Shown here in pieces: positions 24,186-31,616 of a stretch of DNA of 40,438 nt. A program made the position numbers and the translations under genes. Numbering within the stretch: position 1 is the stretch's first letter; every line of letters starts with the position of its first letter. The notes under the pieces are model-generated. The model saw only the letters and a list, made by a program, of their open reading frames with translations. It did no database searches and was not told the DNA's origin. The DNA is from JALOAP01 sp964632355 (GTDB lineage: Bacteria; Chloroflexota; Dehalococcoidia; Tepidiformales; Tepidiformaceae): assembly GCA_964632355.1 (NCBI GenBank), contig CAZWBW010000013.1, positions 1 to 40,438 of the forward strand, read 5' to 3'.

Positions 24186-25244
24186 ATGAAAGGCCTGGTC
24201 CTCGCCGGCGGGAAGGGCAGCAGGCTTCGCCCCTTTACTTACTCGGGCGCGAAACAGCTCGTGCCGATTGCGAACACGCCCGTCCTCCACTTCCCGGTTC
24301 GCCACCTCGTGGAAGCCGGCATCACCGACATCGGCATCGTCATCGGCGATACCGGAGAACAGGTCCGCCAGGCTATGGGCGATGGTGCGGCCTTCGGCGC
24401 TCGCTTTACCTATATCCAGCAGCACGCCCCGCTCGGCATCGCCCATGCCATCCTCGTTGCCCGGGACTTCCTCGGCGACTCCCCCTTCGTTCTCTACCTC
24501 GGCGATAACGTCCTGCTCGGCGGTATAACCGCCTTCGTCCGCGACTTCGAATCCTCCAGCGATGCCGCCTCCATCATCCTCAAGGAGGTCGATGACCCGC
24601 GCGCCTTTGGTGTCGCCGAACTCCGCGGTGGCCGGCTCGCCCGGATCGTCGAAAAGCCCGTCGACCCGCCGTCGAACCTCGCTGTCATCGGCGTCTACGC
24701 CTTCCGCCCTCCCGTGTTCGATGTCGTCGCTCGCCAGCAGCCCAGCGGTCGTGGCGAACTCGAGATCTCCGACGCACTGACCGGGCTCGTCCTTGCGGGC
24801 CACACCGTCCGCACCACCCTCACCCACGACCACTGGATCGACACCGGCAAGATGGACGACATCCTCGCCGCGAACCGGGTCGTCCTCGATTCCTTCGGCG
24901 CCGCTTCCCGCTGCCATGGCACGCTCGAAGGCTGCTCCGTCGAAGGCCCGGTATTCGTCGAACCGGGCGCCCATCTCGAATCCTGCGAGCTCCGCGGTCC
25001 CGTCACCATCGCCGCCGGCGCCCACCTTCGCGACTCCCGCGTCGGTCCCTACGTCGCCATCGGTCCCGATGCGCGGCTCGCACGGGTGTCCATCACCAAC
25101 GCCATCGTCATGGCCGACGCCACTCTCGAAGACTGTCCCGGCATCGAAGCTTCGATGATCGGCCGCCACGCCCACGTCGCCGGAGCTCCCCGCGGGAGCC
25201 GCCTCACTCTCGGCGACCACTCCCGCATCGAGGTCGCCCCGTGA
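24186..25244 (+). CDS. rmlA: Glucose-1-phosphate thymidylyltransferase, long form
   Basis: A 352-residue enzyme making dTDP-glucose from glucose-1-phosphate and dTTP, the first step to dTDP-rhamnose and related sugars. MKGLVLAGGKGSRLRPFTYS is the nucleotide-binding signature; AKQLVPIANTPVLHFPV, LYLGDNVLLGG and IVEKPVDPPSN complete the catalytic domain. The last 110 residues are a left-handed beta-helix of hexapeptide-like repeats (VEGPVFVEPGAHLESCELRG), which marks the long type (StrD-like) found in archaea, actinobacteria and Chloroflexota. It is coupled by a GTGA overlap to rmlB. Symbol given by function; assignment to rhamnose rather than another dTDP-sugar is inferred. Confidence 0.92.
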   Translation: MKGLVLAGGKGSRLRPFTYSGAKQLVPIANTPVLHFPVRHLVEAGITDIGIVIGDTGEQVRQAMGDGAAFGARFTYIQQHAPLGIAHAILVARDFLGDSPFVLYLGDNVLLGGITAFVRDFESSSDAASIILKEVDDPRAFGVAELRGGRLARIVEKPVDPPSNLAVIGVYAFRPPVFDVVARQQPSGRGELEISDALTGLVLAGHTVRTTLTHDHWIDTGKMDDILAANRVVLDSFGAASRCHGTLEGCSVEGPVFVEPGAHLESCELRGPVTIAAGAHLRDSRVGPYVAIGPDARLARVSITNAIVMADATLEDCPGIEASMIGRHAHVAGAPRGSRLTLGDHSRIEVAP

Positions 25245-26281
25245 GGGCGCTCGTCACCGGCGGCTGCGGGTTCATTGGGAGCCACGTCGTGCGTGCGCTC
25301 GTTCGCTGCGGCTGGTCGGTCATCAACCTCGACTGCCTCACCTACGCCTCGAACCCGGCCAACGTCGCCGACATCGCGAGCCACCCGAACTACACCTTCG
25401 TCGAAGGCGACATCTGCGACCTCGAACTGGTTCGCGAACTCGTCGCAAACGTCGACCTCGTCCTCAACTTCGCCGCCGAAACCCACGTCGACCGCTCGCT
25501 GCTCGACCCAACCGTGTTCGTTCGAACCGACGTCGAAGGCGTCGTAACGCTGCTCGAAGCGGTGCGCCATGCACCCTCCGCGCGCCTCGTTCACATGTCC
25601 ACGGACGAGGTGTTCGGGTCGCTGCCGCCCGGCGTCGAAGCTGCCGAAGACGCCCCGTTCGCCCCGGCTTCGCCCTACTCCGCGAGCAAAGCTGCCGCCG
25701 AACTGCAGGTTCGCGCCTATGCCGCCACGTACGGGCTTCCAATTACCGTCCTGCGGTGTTCGAACGTCTATGGTCCGGGCCAGCACCTCGAGAAGTTCAT
25801 TCCGCTGTTCACCACGCGGGCGCTTGCCCGCCAGGAACTGCCGCTCTACGGCGACGGCCGGCAAGAGCGCGAATGGACCTTCATCGAAGACCTGGTTTCC
25901 GCCGTCGAACTCGTTCTCAAGGAGCTTCCCGAGGCACCCGGCGTCCATCCGATCCATATCGGAAGCGGCGAACGCCTCCCGAACATCGAAGTGGCCCGCC
26001 GCATCTGCGACCTGGCCGGGGCGCCGCACTCGCTCATCCGGCCCGTCGCCGACCGCCCGGGCCACGACCGCCGCTACGCGCTCGACTGTTCCCAGCTTCG
26101 CGCTCTTGGCTGGGAGCCCCGCGTGCCCTTCGCCGAAGGCCTCTCTCGCACCGTTCGCTGGTACGCCGACCAGTCAGCAACCTGGGCCCACTCAGCAAAC
26201 CGCGACTTCCACGCCTACCTCGAACGCCAGTACGGTCACCGCCTCGCCGCCGCCCGCTACTCGAACGCCTCCTCCGAGTAG
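25241..26281 (+). CDS. rmlB: dTDP-glucose 4,6-dehydratase
   Basis: A 346-residue extended short-chain dehydrogenase using NAD. VTGGCGFIGSHVVRAL is the Rossmann start. ETHVDRSL and MSTDEVFGSL carry the dehydratase-specific Asp-Glu pair next to the active-site Thr. SPYSASKAAAELQVRAY holds the Tyr-x3-Lys pair, and RCSNVYGPGQHLEKFIPLF is a strong dTDP-glucose dehydratase block. GTG 25241 overlaps the rmlA stop, so the two are translated together. No rmlC or rmlD is in the window, so the final sugar is not fixed. Confidence 0.93.
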   Translation: MRALVTGGCGFIGSHVVRALVRCGWSVINLDCLTYASNPANVADIASHPNYTFVEGDICDLELVRELVANVDLVLNFAAETHVDRSLLDPTVFVRTDVEGVVTLLEAVRHAPSARLVHMSTDEVFGSLPPGVEAAEDAPFAPASPYSASKAAAELQVRAYAATYGLPITVLRCSNVYGPGQHLEKFIPLFTTRALARQELPLYGDGRQEREWTFIEDLVSAVELVLKELPEAPGVHPIHIGSGERLPNIEVARRICDLAGAPHSLIRPVADRPGHDRRYALDCSQLRALGWEPRVPFAEGLSRTVRWYADQSATWAHSANRDFHAYLERQYGHRLAAARYSNASSE

Positions 26282-26291
26282 TCGCAGCGCG

Positions 26292-27567
26292 TCAGTCCAG
26301 CAGCATCACATCGATCTCATCGCCCGGCTTCGCCACCGGCAGGTCTTCCGGGATCACGGTCAGCGCATTCGCGGCGCTCATGCTCGTCAGGATGCCGCTC
26401 CCCTGTGGGCCCGTCAGGTCCGCGTACCGTTTCCCGTNNNNNNNNNNCGACCGTGACGATGCACCGCGCGAAGAACCGCCGCCCGTCCGTGTTCCGCACT
26501 TCGTCCCGCGTAATTGCCTTGACGATTGGCCGCGCCCAGTCCTTTCGGCCCAGCATCGTGAACACCGCCGGCCGGCCGAACAGCTCGAACGAGACCATCG
26601 AACTCACCGGGTTCCCGGGCAGGCCCAGGTGCGGCACCCGCCGTCCGTCCGGTGTCTTGAACGCGCCGAAGGCAAGCGGCTTCCCCGGCTTCATCCGCAC
26701 CGTCCAGAAGTCGATTTCGCCTTCCCGCGCGAGCACGTCTTTCACCACATCGAAGTCGCCCCGCGAAACCCCGGCGCTCGTCACGATCATGTCAGCGTCG
26801 AAGCCTTCGCGGATCTTCGCAGTCAGGTCCTCCACCGTATCCCGCGCGATTCCCAACAGCTTCGGCACGCCACCGTAGCTGCGAACCAGCGCCGCCACGC
26901 TGTATGCGTTCGCGTCGTAGATGCGGCCCGGCTCCAGCGGTTTCCCCGGCTCCGTGATTTCGTCGCCGGTCGAAAGGATCGCCACAACCGGCCGCCGGTA
27001 CACTGTCACCTCGGTCAGCCCAAGGCTCGCGAGCACCCCGATCTCCGACGCCCGGACCAGCCGCCCCGCCTCCAGTACGGCCTGCCCCTTCTTCACGTCC
27101 TCGCCGCGAAACCGCACATTCGCCGCCCGCTCGGCTGCCTTGAACACCCGCACCGTGTCGCCTCGCGTCGGCGCCTCGTTTGGGCCACGCAGCGGCTCAT
27201 CGGTCTCCTCGAAGGGCACGATTGCGTCGGCGCCCGGCGGGATTGGCGCACCCGTCATGATGCGCACTGCCTCGCCCGGCCCCACCGGCGTCTCGAGCAC
27301 GTATCCCGCGGCCAGGTCCGCAATGACCCGCAATTCTCGCGGCGACGACTGAGTCGCGCCCGTGGTGTCCTCGGCGCGTACCGCATATCCGTCCATCGCC
27401 GTGTTGTCCAGCGGTGGGATGTCGAACGGCGCTACAACGTCTTCGGCGATGACCTGTCCCAGCGCGTCCAGCAGCGGCACGCGGACGGGTTCCAACCGCG
27501 AAAAGAACGAAAGGATACGATCACGCGCCTCCTCGACGCTGATCATGTCCGAGACCGGTACCCTCAC
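26292..27567 (-). CDS. moeA: Molybdopterin molybdotransferase (interrupted by a 10-N assembly gap)
   Basis: Inserts molybdenum into adenylylated molybdopterin in the cytoplasm. The order is typical of MoeA: domain with ISVEEARDRIL and PLDNTAMDGYAVRAED, then VRIMTGAPIPPGADAIVPFE, then the MogA-like domain with STGDEITEPGKPLEPG, TSAGVSRGDFDVVKDVL and GLPGNPVSSMVSFELF. The 10 Ns at 26438-26447 are in domain IV and stand for an unknown length. The frame read straight through them is wrong, whereas the correct C-terminus (YADLTGPQGSGILTSMSAAN ending VMLLD) is in another frame and stops at 26292-26294. The start is GTG 27567 after GGGGAG; an ATG at 27546 is an alternative. Confidence 0.9.
26438..26447. 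other. Assembly gap (10 Ns) inside moeA
   Basis: Ten undetermined bases. Because the reading frames on the two sides do not match across exactly ten bases, the true gap length differs from ten. Confidence 0.98.
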
Positions 27568-27577
27568 AGTGCTTCTC

Positions 27578-27599
27578 CCCGGGAAGGAGTCCTTCCGGG
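27578..27599 (-). promoter_or_regulatory. Hairpin abutting the moeA ribosome binding site
   Basis: On the reverse strand CCCGGAAGG-ACT-CCTTCCCGGG folds into a nine-pair stem with one bulged base. Its 3' end runs directly into the GGGGAG before the moeA GTG. It could be a weak terminator for the upstream gene or limit moeA translation. No molybdenum-cofactor riboswitch core is seen. Confidence 0.4.
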
Positions 27600-27625
27600 T
27601 AGCTTACGCGGCCCTCCGCCACGCG

Positions 27626-27877
27626 TCAGGCTAGCCGCACCGCCAGGCAGGTCGTCGTCCGTTGAACGCCCGATACCTTCTGCACCGCTTCGGTGATCGC
27701 GTTGCCGAGCGTGTCCAGGTCGTCCGCCTCGAGTTGCACGATCACGTCGTACGGCCCGGTAACCGTGTCCACGCTGGCTACCCGCGCGCCCGGGAAGCTC
27801 AGCTCCTCGATCGCATTTCCCACCGCCTTCGCGCGGCCGACATCGGTTTCGATAAGTACATAACCACGGACCGCCAT
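27626..27877 (-). CDS. Stand-alone Lrp/AsnC effector-binding (RAM) domain protein
   Basis: An 83-residue protein equal to the C-terminal ligand-binding domain of Lrp/AsnC regulators, with no DNA-binding helix-turn-helix. MAVRGYVLIETDVGRAKAV, VDTVTGPYDVIVQLEADD and VSGVQRTTTCLAV give the alpha/beta sandwich with the GPYD-type turn. Such proteins bind amino acids or similar ligands and may modulate full-length Lrp proteins. ATG 27877 follows AGGAGG seven bases upstream; longer in-frame extensions are non-homologous. It lies between the thioredoxin-NHL gene and moeA on the same strand. Confidence 0.9.
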   Translation of the reverse strand: MAVRGYVLIETDVGRAKAVGNAIEELSFPGARVASVDTVTGPYDVIVQLEADDLDTLGNAITEAVQKVSGVQRTTTCLAVRLA

Positions 27878-27932
27878 CGCTGGTCCTCCTGGCTGAGGTG
27901 GGTCGGATAATCGGGACTCCCGCTTCCGCCTG

Positions 27933-30008
27933 TCAAGGTTCCCCGGCCGCCTCCACCTCCGGCAGTTCGATTCGAAGCTCCGGCAATCGCCCGGCGCCCG
28001 GCCGAACTCGGATCGGGAGCTCCACATCGACCACCTGCACGAAGCACAGGGCCTCCTGCCCGTCCCGGCAGTAATACACTGTGGCCTGTCCGCTGATCTG
28101 CGCCTCGCCTTCCGCCAGCTGCACCGGCACGGGGATGCGCACCTCCGGCTCATCCGATGCCCACGTCAGTTCGCTCTCCCCGAGCTCCGCCACCGCACCG
28201 CTGCTGCGAAGGGTCAGTCGCGAAGGGCCCGAACTGTTCAGGTGGTACCCCTCTGGCGAACTGACCACCACCTGCATGATCCCGGCGCCCGGCGAAACCT
28301 CCTGCGCCGGCAGTTCCTGGCGCACCACCTTCCCAGGCGCCACCGCGGTGGCCACACCAAGGTTCGAAAGCAGGAGCGTCGAAACCTCGCCGCTTTCGAT
28401 GTCGATCACGCGCACCAGGTGGTTATTGGTGTCCGCGACGAACAGCCTGCTCCCCGCCGCCGCCAGCCCGGCCGGCTCATCGAACCGCGCGAGCTCGGCT
28501 TGCCCGTCGTCCCACCCGCGCGAACCGGTACCCGCGAGCGTCGTCACCTGCCGCGTGCCACTATCGACGGCCCGCACTTTGTGGTTGTACGTGTCGCCCA
28601 CGTACAGCGTCCCATTCGCGTAGGTCAGCCCTTGCGGGTGCTGGAGCTTCGCCTGCGTCCCCTGCCCGTCGACATCTCCGTAGTCGAACAGGCCGGTGCC
28701 CACGAGCGTCTCCACGTCGCCATCGCCGTCCAGCGGCGTTCGCCGCAATGCGCTCGCCTCGGGGTCGACCCAGTACAGGTACACGCCGTCGCTCGCCAGG
28801 CCGCTCGGCTGTGCCAGGGTCGCCATTTCGAGCCGCGGCCCATCGTCGATACCCTCGCGGCTCGTCCCGGCGAACATCGTCACCAGCCCCTGCGCGAGGT
28901 CCACCTCCCAGATCTGGTGCACGCCCGCCATCGAAACGAACAACCGCCCATCGACTTCGATCACGTCCCACGGCGATGCCATGTCTGTTTCCCGGGCAGG
29001 TGTCCACACAGGGGGCAGCCGGTTCAGTTGCTCGCCCGTCCCCGCCACAGTCCGTACCTCGCCGGTCGCCACGTCGATCGCGCGCACTGCGTGGTTCCGC
29101 GTATCCGCCACGTACAGCGTCCGCCCGTCTTCCGAAAGGCCCAACCCCTGTGGCTGCCGGAACATCGCCTCGTGGGCGGCGCCATCCGCGAACCCCTCGG
29201 CTCCCGTCCCGATCGCCCGTTCGAGCCGCCCGTCGAGGCTCGCCACGAGCACCCGGTTGTGCCCGCTATCTGCGATGTACAACTTCCCGTTCGCCTCATC
29301 GACCGCCACGTCCGCCGGGTACGAAAGCACCGCCGACGCGCTCGTTGCTTCGATGTCGATCGGCAGCGGCGTCCGATCGATCTGACCCTTGGCCTCGAAC
29401 TCCGCGATCAGCGCCTGGAGGATCGGCCGGAACAGGCCGTACACGCCTTCCCCGGCGTGCATCCCGACAAGTTTCCCCGCCGGGTCGATCAGTACGAGCG
29501 TCGGCCACGCGTTCGCACCATACCGGTCCCACACCGCGAAGTCCGGGTCGTTCACAACCGGGTGTTCGATGCCGTACCGGCTCACCGCCTCACGCACGGT
29601 CTCGACTTCGTGCTCGGTCGCGTACTTGCCCGAGTGAACCCCGATCACGGCCAGCGCATCGCCGAACTCCGCCTCGAGCCGCTTCAAGTCGGGGATGATG
29701 TGCTGGCAGTTGATGCAGCCCTGCGTCCAGAAGTCCAGCAGCACCGCCTTGCCGCGAAGGTCCATCAGCGACAGCGGCCGCGATACGTTCAGCCACGTCA
29801 GCCCGCCGGGGAAGTCCGGTGCCGGGTGCTCGCCCGCCCACGACTTCGCCGGCGTTTCCGTCGTCTGCCCGGCGCCTTCGCGCGGGGCGTCTGCTCCAGA
29901 ACCACCATCACACGCCACAAGCATCACCATCAGCGTGAGTATGACAACACATGCTGCAATCTTAGCCCCGCCGGGCAAGCCGAGGCCTTGCTTCGCCATC
30001 GCCCACAT
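27933..30008 (-). CDS. Thioredoxin-like / NHL-repeat lipoprotein
   Basis: A 691-residue exported protein. A hydrophobic signal ends in the lipobox LVAC (Cys33) followed by DGGSG, so it is probably anchored outside the membrane. Next is a thioredoxin-like domain (about 65-210) with the redox pair CINC (98-101) in DFWTQGCINCQHIIPDL and the cis-Pro strand WPTLVLIDPAGKL. From about 220 to 560 there are NHL beta-propeller blades (DVAVDEANGKLYIADSGHNR, LYVADTRNHAVRAID, LYVGDTYNHKVRAVD, LFVADTNNHLVRVID). The C-terminal 120 residues form an unassigned beta-rich domain. The layout matches NHLRC2-like proteins of unknown function. ATG 30008 is preferred because GGAGGGG lies at good spacing. Confidence 0.9.
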   Translation of the reverse strand: MWAMAKQGLGLPGGAKIAACVVILTLMVMLVACDGGSGADAPREGAGQTTETPAKSWAGEHPAPDFPGGLTWLNVSRPLSLMDLRGKAVLLDFWTQGCINCQHIIPDLKRLEAEFGDALAVIGVHSGKYATEHEVETVREAVSRYGIEHPVVNDPDFAVWDRYGANAWPTLVLIDPAGKLVGMHAGEGVYGLFRPILQALIAEFEAKGQIDRTPLPIDIEATSASAVLSYPADVAVDEANGKLYIADSGHNRVLVASLDGRLERAIGTGAEGFADGAAHEAMFRQPQGLGLSEDGRTLYVADTRNHAVRAIDVATGEVRTVAGTGEQLNRLPPVWTPARETDMASPWDVIEVDGRLFVSMAGVHQIWEVDLAQGLVTMFAGTSREGIDDGPRLEMATLAQPSGLASDGVYLYWVDPEASALRRTPLDGDGDVETLVGTGLFDYGDVDGQGTQAKLQHPQGLTYANGTLYVGDTYNHKVRAVDSGTRQVTTLAGTGSRGWDDGQAELARFDEPAGLAAAGSRLFVADTNNHLVRVIDIESGEVSTLLLSNLGVATAVAPGKVVRQELPAQEVSPGAGIMQVVVSSPEGYHLNSSGPSRLTLRSSGAVAELGESELTWASDEPEVRIPVPVQLAEGEAQISGQATVYYCRDGQEALCFVQVVDVELPIRVRPGAGRLPELRIELPEVEAAGEP

Positions 30009-30072
30009 CCTACCCCTCCGCGACCGGTGGCGATGTGGTCCGCAGCCCACGGACGCTAGGCCAGCCCTTCGT

Positions 30073-30078
30073 TAGAAT
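30073..30078 (+). promoter_or_regulatory. TANNNT -10 box (TAGAAT) before pheS
   Basis: TAGAAT ends nine bases before the pheS ATG at 30088 with no Shine-Dalgarno sequence, so the transcript would have at most a few leader bases. There is thus no room for a tRNA-Phe-sensing leader at this promoter. Confidence 0.5.
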
Positions 30079-30087
30079 CGAACCACT

Positions 30088-31143
30088 ATGACCACCACGA
30101 GCCCTGCGATGGATCAACTCCGCGAGGAGGCGCTGGCCGCACTCCGAAAGGCCTCCGATGCCGAAGAAATCGAACGGTGGCGTGTCGAGTGGCTCGGCCG
30201 ACAGGATGGCCGCGTCACTGCGCTGCTCCGGTCCGTTCGCGACCAGCCCCAGGACCAGCGCGCTGCCTTTGGCGCCGCCGCCAACGCCCTGAAGCAGGCG
30301 CTCGAAACCGCGCTCCGCGAACGGCAGGAAGAGCTCCGCCGCGCCGAGCTCGAAGCGCTCGCGACGAAGGCAGCGCTCGATGTCTCGCTCCCCGGCCGCC
30401 CACAGGAAATCGGACGCCTCCACCCCGTCACCCAGACCCTCCGCGACTGCATCCGGGCCTTCGAAGAGATGGGATTCCGGGTCGCCGAAGGTCCCGAAGT
30501 CGAGTGGGAACGCTACAACTTCGACGGCGTCCGCATTCCGCCCGACCACCCGGCCCGCGACATGTGGGACACCATCTGGGTCGACACCATCGTGCAGGGC
30601 CGCCGCAGCATGCTCCTGCGCACCCACACCTCCCCAAATCAGATCCGCGTCATGGAGCGCCAGCAGCCGCCCATCCGCGTGATCGTCCCGGGCAAGTGCT
30701 ACCGCCAGGAAGCCACCGACGCCACCCACGAGTGGATGCTCACCCAGATCGAAGGCCTCGCCGTCGACGAAGGCATCCGCATGAGCGACCTCAAGGGCGT
30801 GCTCTATGAGTTCGCGCGGAAACTCTTCGGCGCCGACCGCCGCATCATCTTCCACCACAGCTACTTCCCGTTCGTCGAACCCGGCGTCGAAATGGCACTC
30901 GACTGCTTCATCTGCCGCGGCGACGACCCCTCGTGTGCCACCTGCCACGGCACCGGCTGGATCGAAATCCTCGGCGCCGGCATGGTCCACCCCGAGATCA
31001 TCGACAACGCCGGCTACGGCTCCGATCGCTACACCGGCTTCGCGTTCGGCATCGGCATCGAACGCGTCGCCCTCCTCCGTTGGGGCATCGAAGACATCCG
31101 CCACTTCTACGCCAACGACATCCGTTTCCTGAGCCAGTTCTGA
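30088..31143 (+). CDS. pheS: Phenylalanine-tRNA ligase alpha subunit
   Basis: A 351-residue class II synthetase subunit that charges tRNA-Phe together with PheT. An N-terminal coiled coil (about 1-100) binds tRNA. The catalytic domain has HPVTQTLRDCIRAFEEMGF, motif 2 in LLRTHTSPNQIRVM and VIVPGKCYRQEATDATHEWM, and motif 3 in GFAFGIGIERVALLRWGIED. An insert with four cysteines (C273, C276, C283, C286 in DCFICRGDDPSCATC) could hold a metal ion; similar inserts occur in some bacterial PheS. Its stop codon is directly followed by a heptamer-repeat array that separates it from pheT. Confidence 0.97.
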   Translation: MTTTSPAMDQLREEALAALRKASDAEEIERWRVEWLGRQDGRVTALLRSVRDQPQDQRAAFGAAANALKQALETALRERQEELRRAELEALATKAALDVSLPGRPQEIGRLHPVTQTLRDCIRAFEEMGFRVAEGPEVEWERYNFDGVRIPPDHPARDMWDTIWVDTIVQGRRSMLLRTHTSPNQIRVMERQQPPIRVIVPGKCYRQEATDATHEWMLTQIEGLAVDEGIRMSDLKGVLYEFARKLFGADRRIIFHHSYFPFVEPGVEMALDCFICRGDDPSCATCHGTGWIEILGAGMVHPEIIDNAGYGSDRYTGFAFGIGIERVALLRWGIEDIRHFYANDIRFLSQF

Positions 31144-31178
31144 TGGCTGTTGGCTATTGGCCGTTGGCTATTGGCTGG
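31144..31178 (+). repeat. Left heptamer array of the element between pheS and pheT
   Basis: Five tandem 7-bp units: TGGCTGT, TGGCTAT, TGGCCGT, TGGCTAT, TGGCTGG. They begin at the base after the pheS stop codon. Read against the reverse complement of the right array, 24 of 27 aligned positions are identical. Confidence 0.9.
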
Positions 31179-31207
31179 CACTCGAAATCGAGGGAACGGA
31201 GATATCG

Positions 31208-31558
31208 GTGAGACCATTTCGGGAACTGGAAGTCTGGCGCCTGGCTCATGAGGTTGCTCTCGACACCTACCTGGCCTCTCGCCGCTTTCCATCCCACGAA
31301 ATGTACGGGCTCACCGGCCAGCTTCGTCGAGCGGCAAGCTCCGTACCGGCGAACATCGTCGAAGGATCGACGCGGTCCAACAGGGTCTTCCGTCACTATC
31401 TGGAGATCGCCCTCGGGTCGGCATCCGAGACTGAGTACCTGCTCTTGTTGGCTCACGACCTCGGTTACTTACCCGGCGAGGAACACGAGAAAATCGAGGC
31501 AAAGTTGCTGTCCGTCAAGCGCATGCTTGTCACGTTCATCAAGAGGCTAGAACAATGA
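31208..31558 (+). CDS. Four-helix-bundle protein (23S rRNA intervening sequence protein family)
   Basis: A 116-residue all-helical protein of the S23/IVP family. The typical features are RPFRELEVWRLAHEVALDTY at the N-terminus, YGLTGQLRRAASSVPANIVE in the middle, then EGSTRSNRVFRHYLEIALGS and ETEYLLLLAHDLGYL. The family includes proteins encoded in 23S rRNA insertions and is related to Avd of diversity-generating retroelements. The biochemical role is unknown. GTG 31208 is preferred: GGAG precedes it by a few bases and it gives the usual family N-terminus; an upstream TTG lies inside the repeat array. It splits pheS from pheT, and its codons are less GC3-rich than theirs, suggesting transfer. 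Confidence 0.88.
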   Translation: MRPFRELEVWRLAHEVALDTYLASRRFPSHEMYGLTGQLRRAASSVPANIVEGSTRSNRVFRHYLEIALGSASETEYLLLLAHDLGYLPGEEHEKIEAKLLSVKRMLVTFIKRLEQ

Positions 31559-31578
31559 CACAAACCCGCGATCATCTG

Positions 31579-31609
31579 ACCAACAGCCAACAGCCAATAG
31601 CCAAGAGCC
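31579..31609 (-). repeat. Right heptamer array, inverted relative to the left one
   Basis: On the plus strand the units are ACCAACA, GCCAACA, GCCAATA, GCCAAGA and a partial GCC. Read in reverse they give the same TTGGCTA/TTGGCTG type as the left array. The array ends seven bases before the pheT ATG. Confidence 0.9.
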
Positions 31610-31616
31610 TGACCCG

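Larger units (their letters stand above)
31144..31609. mobile_element. Candidate IVS-like mobile element (four-helix-bundle gene between inverted heptamer arrays)
   Basis: About 466 bp inserted exactly between the pheS stop and the pheT start. It consists of the left heptamer array, the four-helix-bundle gene and the right array in inverted orientation. RNA from it could fold into a long stem enclosing the gene, as 23S rRNA intervening sequences do. The gene's base and codon use is less GC-rich than its neighbours. No transposase, tRNA or target duplication is seen. The mobile nature is inference. Confidence 0.55.

Noticed and set aside
28242..30059. 605-codon plus-strand frame opposite the thioredoxin-NHL gene
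   Set aside because: Antisense shadow created by strong third-position GC bias. No motif or ribosome binding site.
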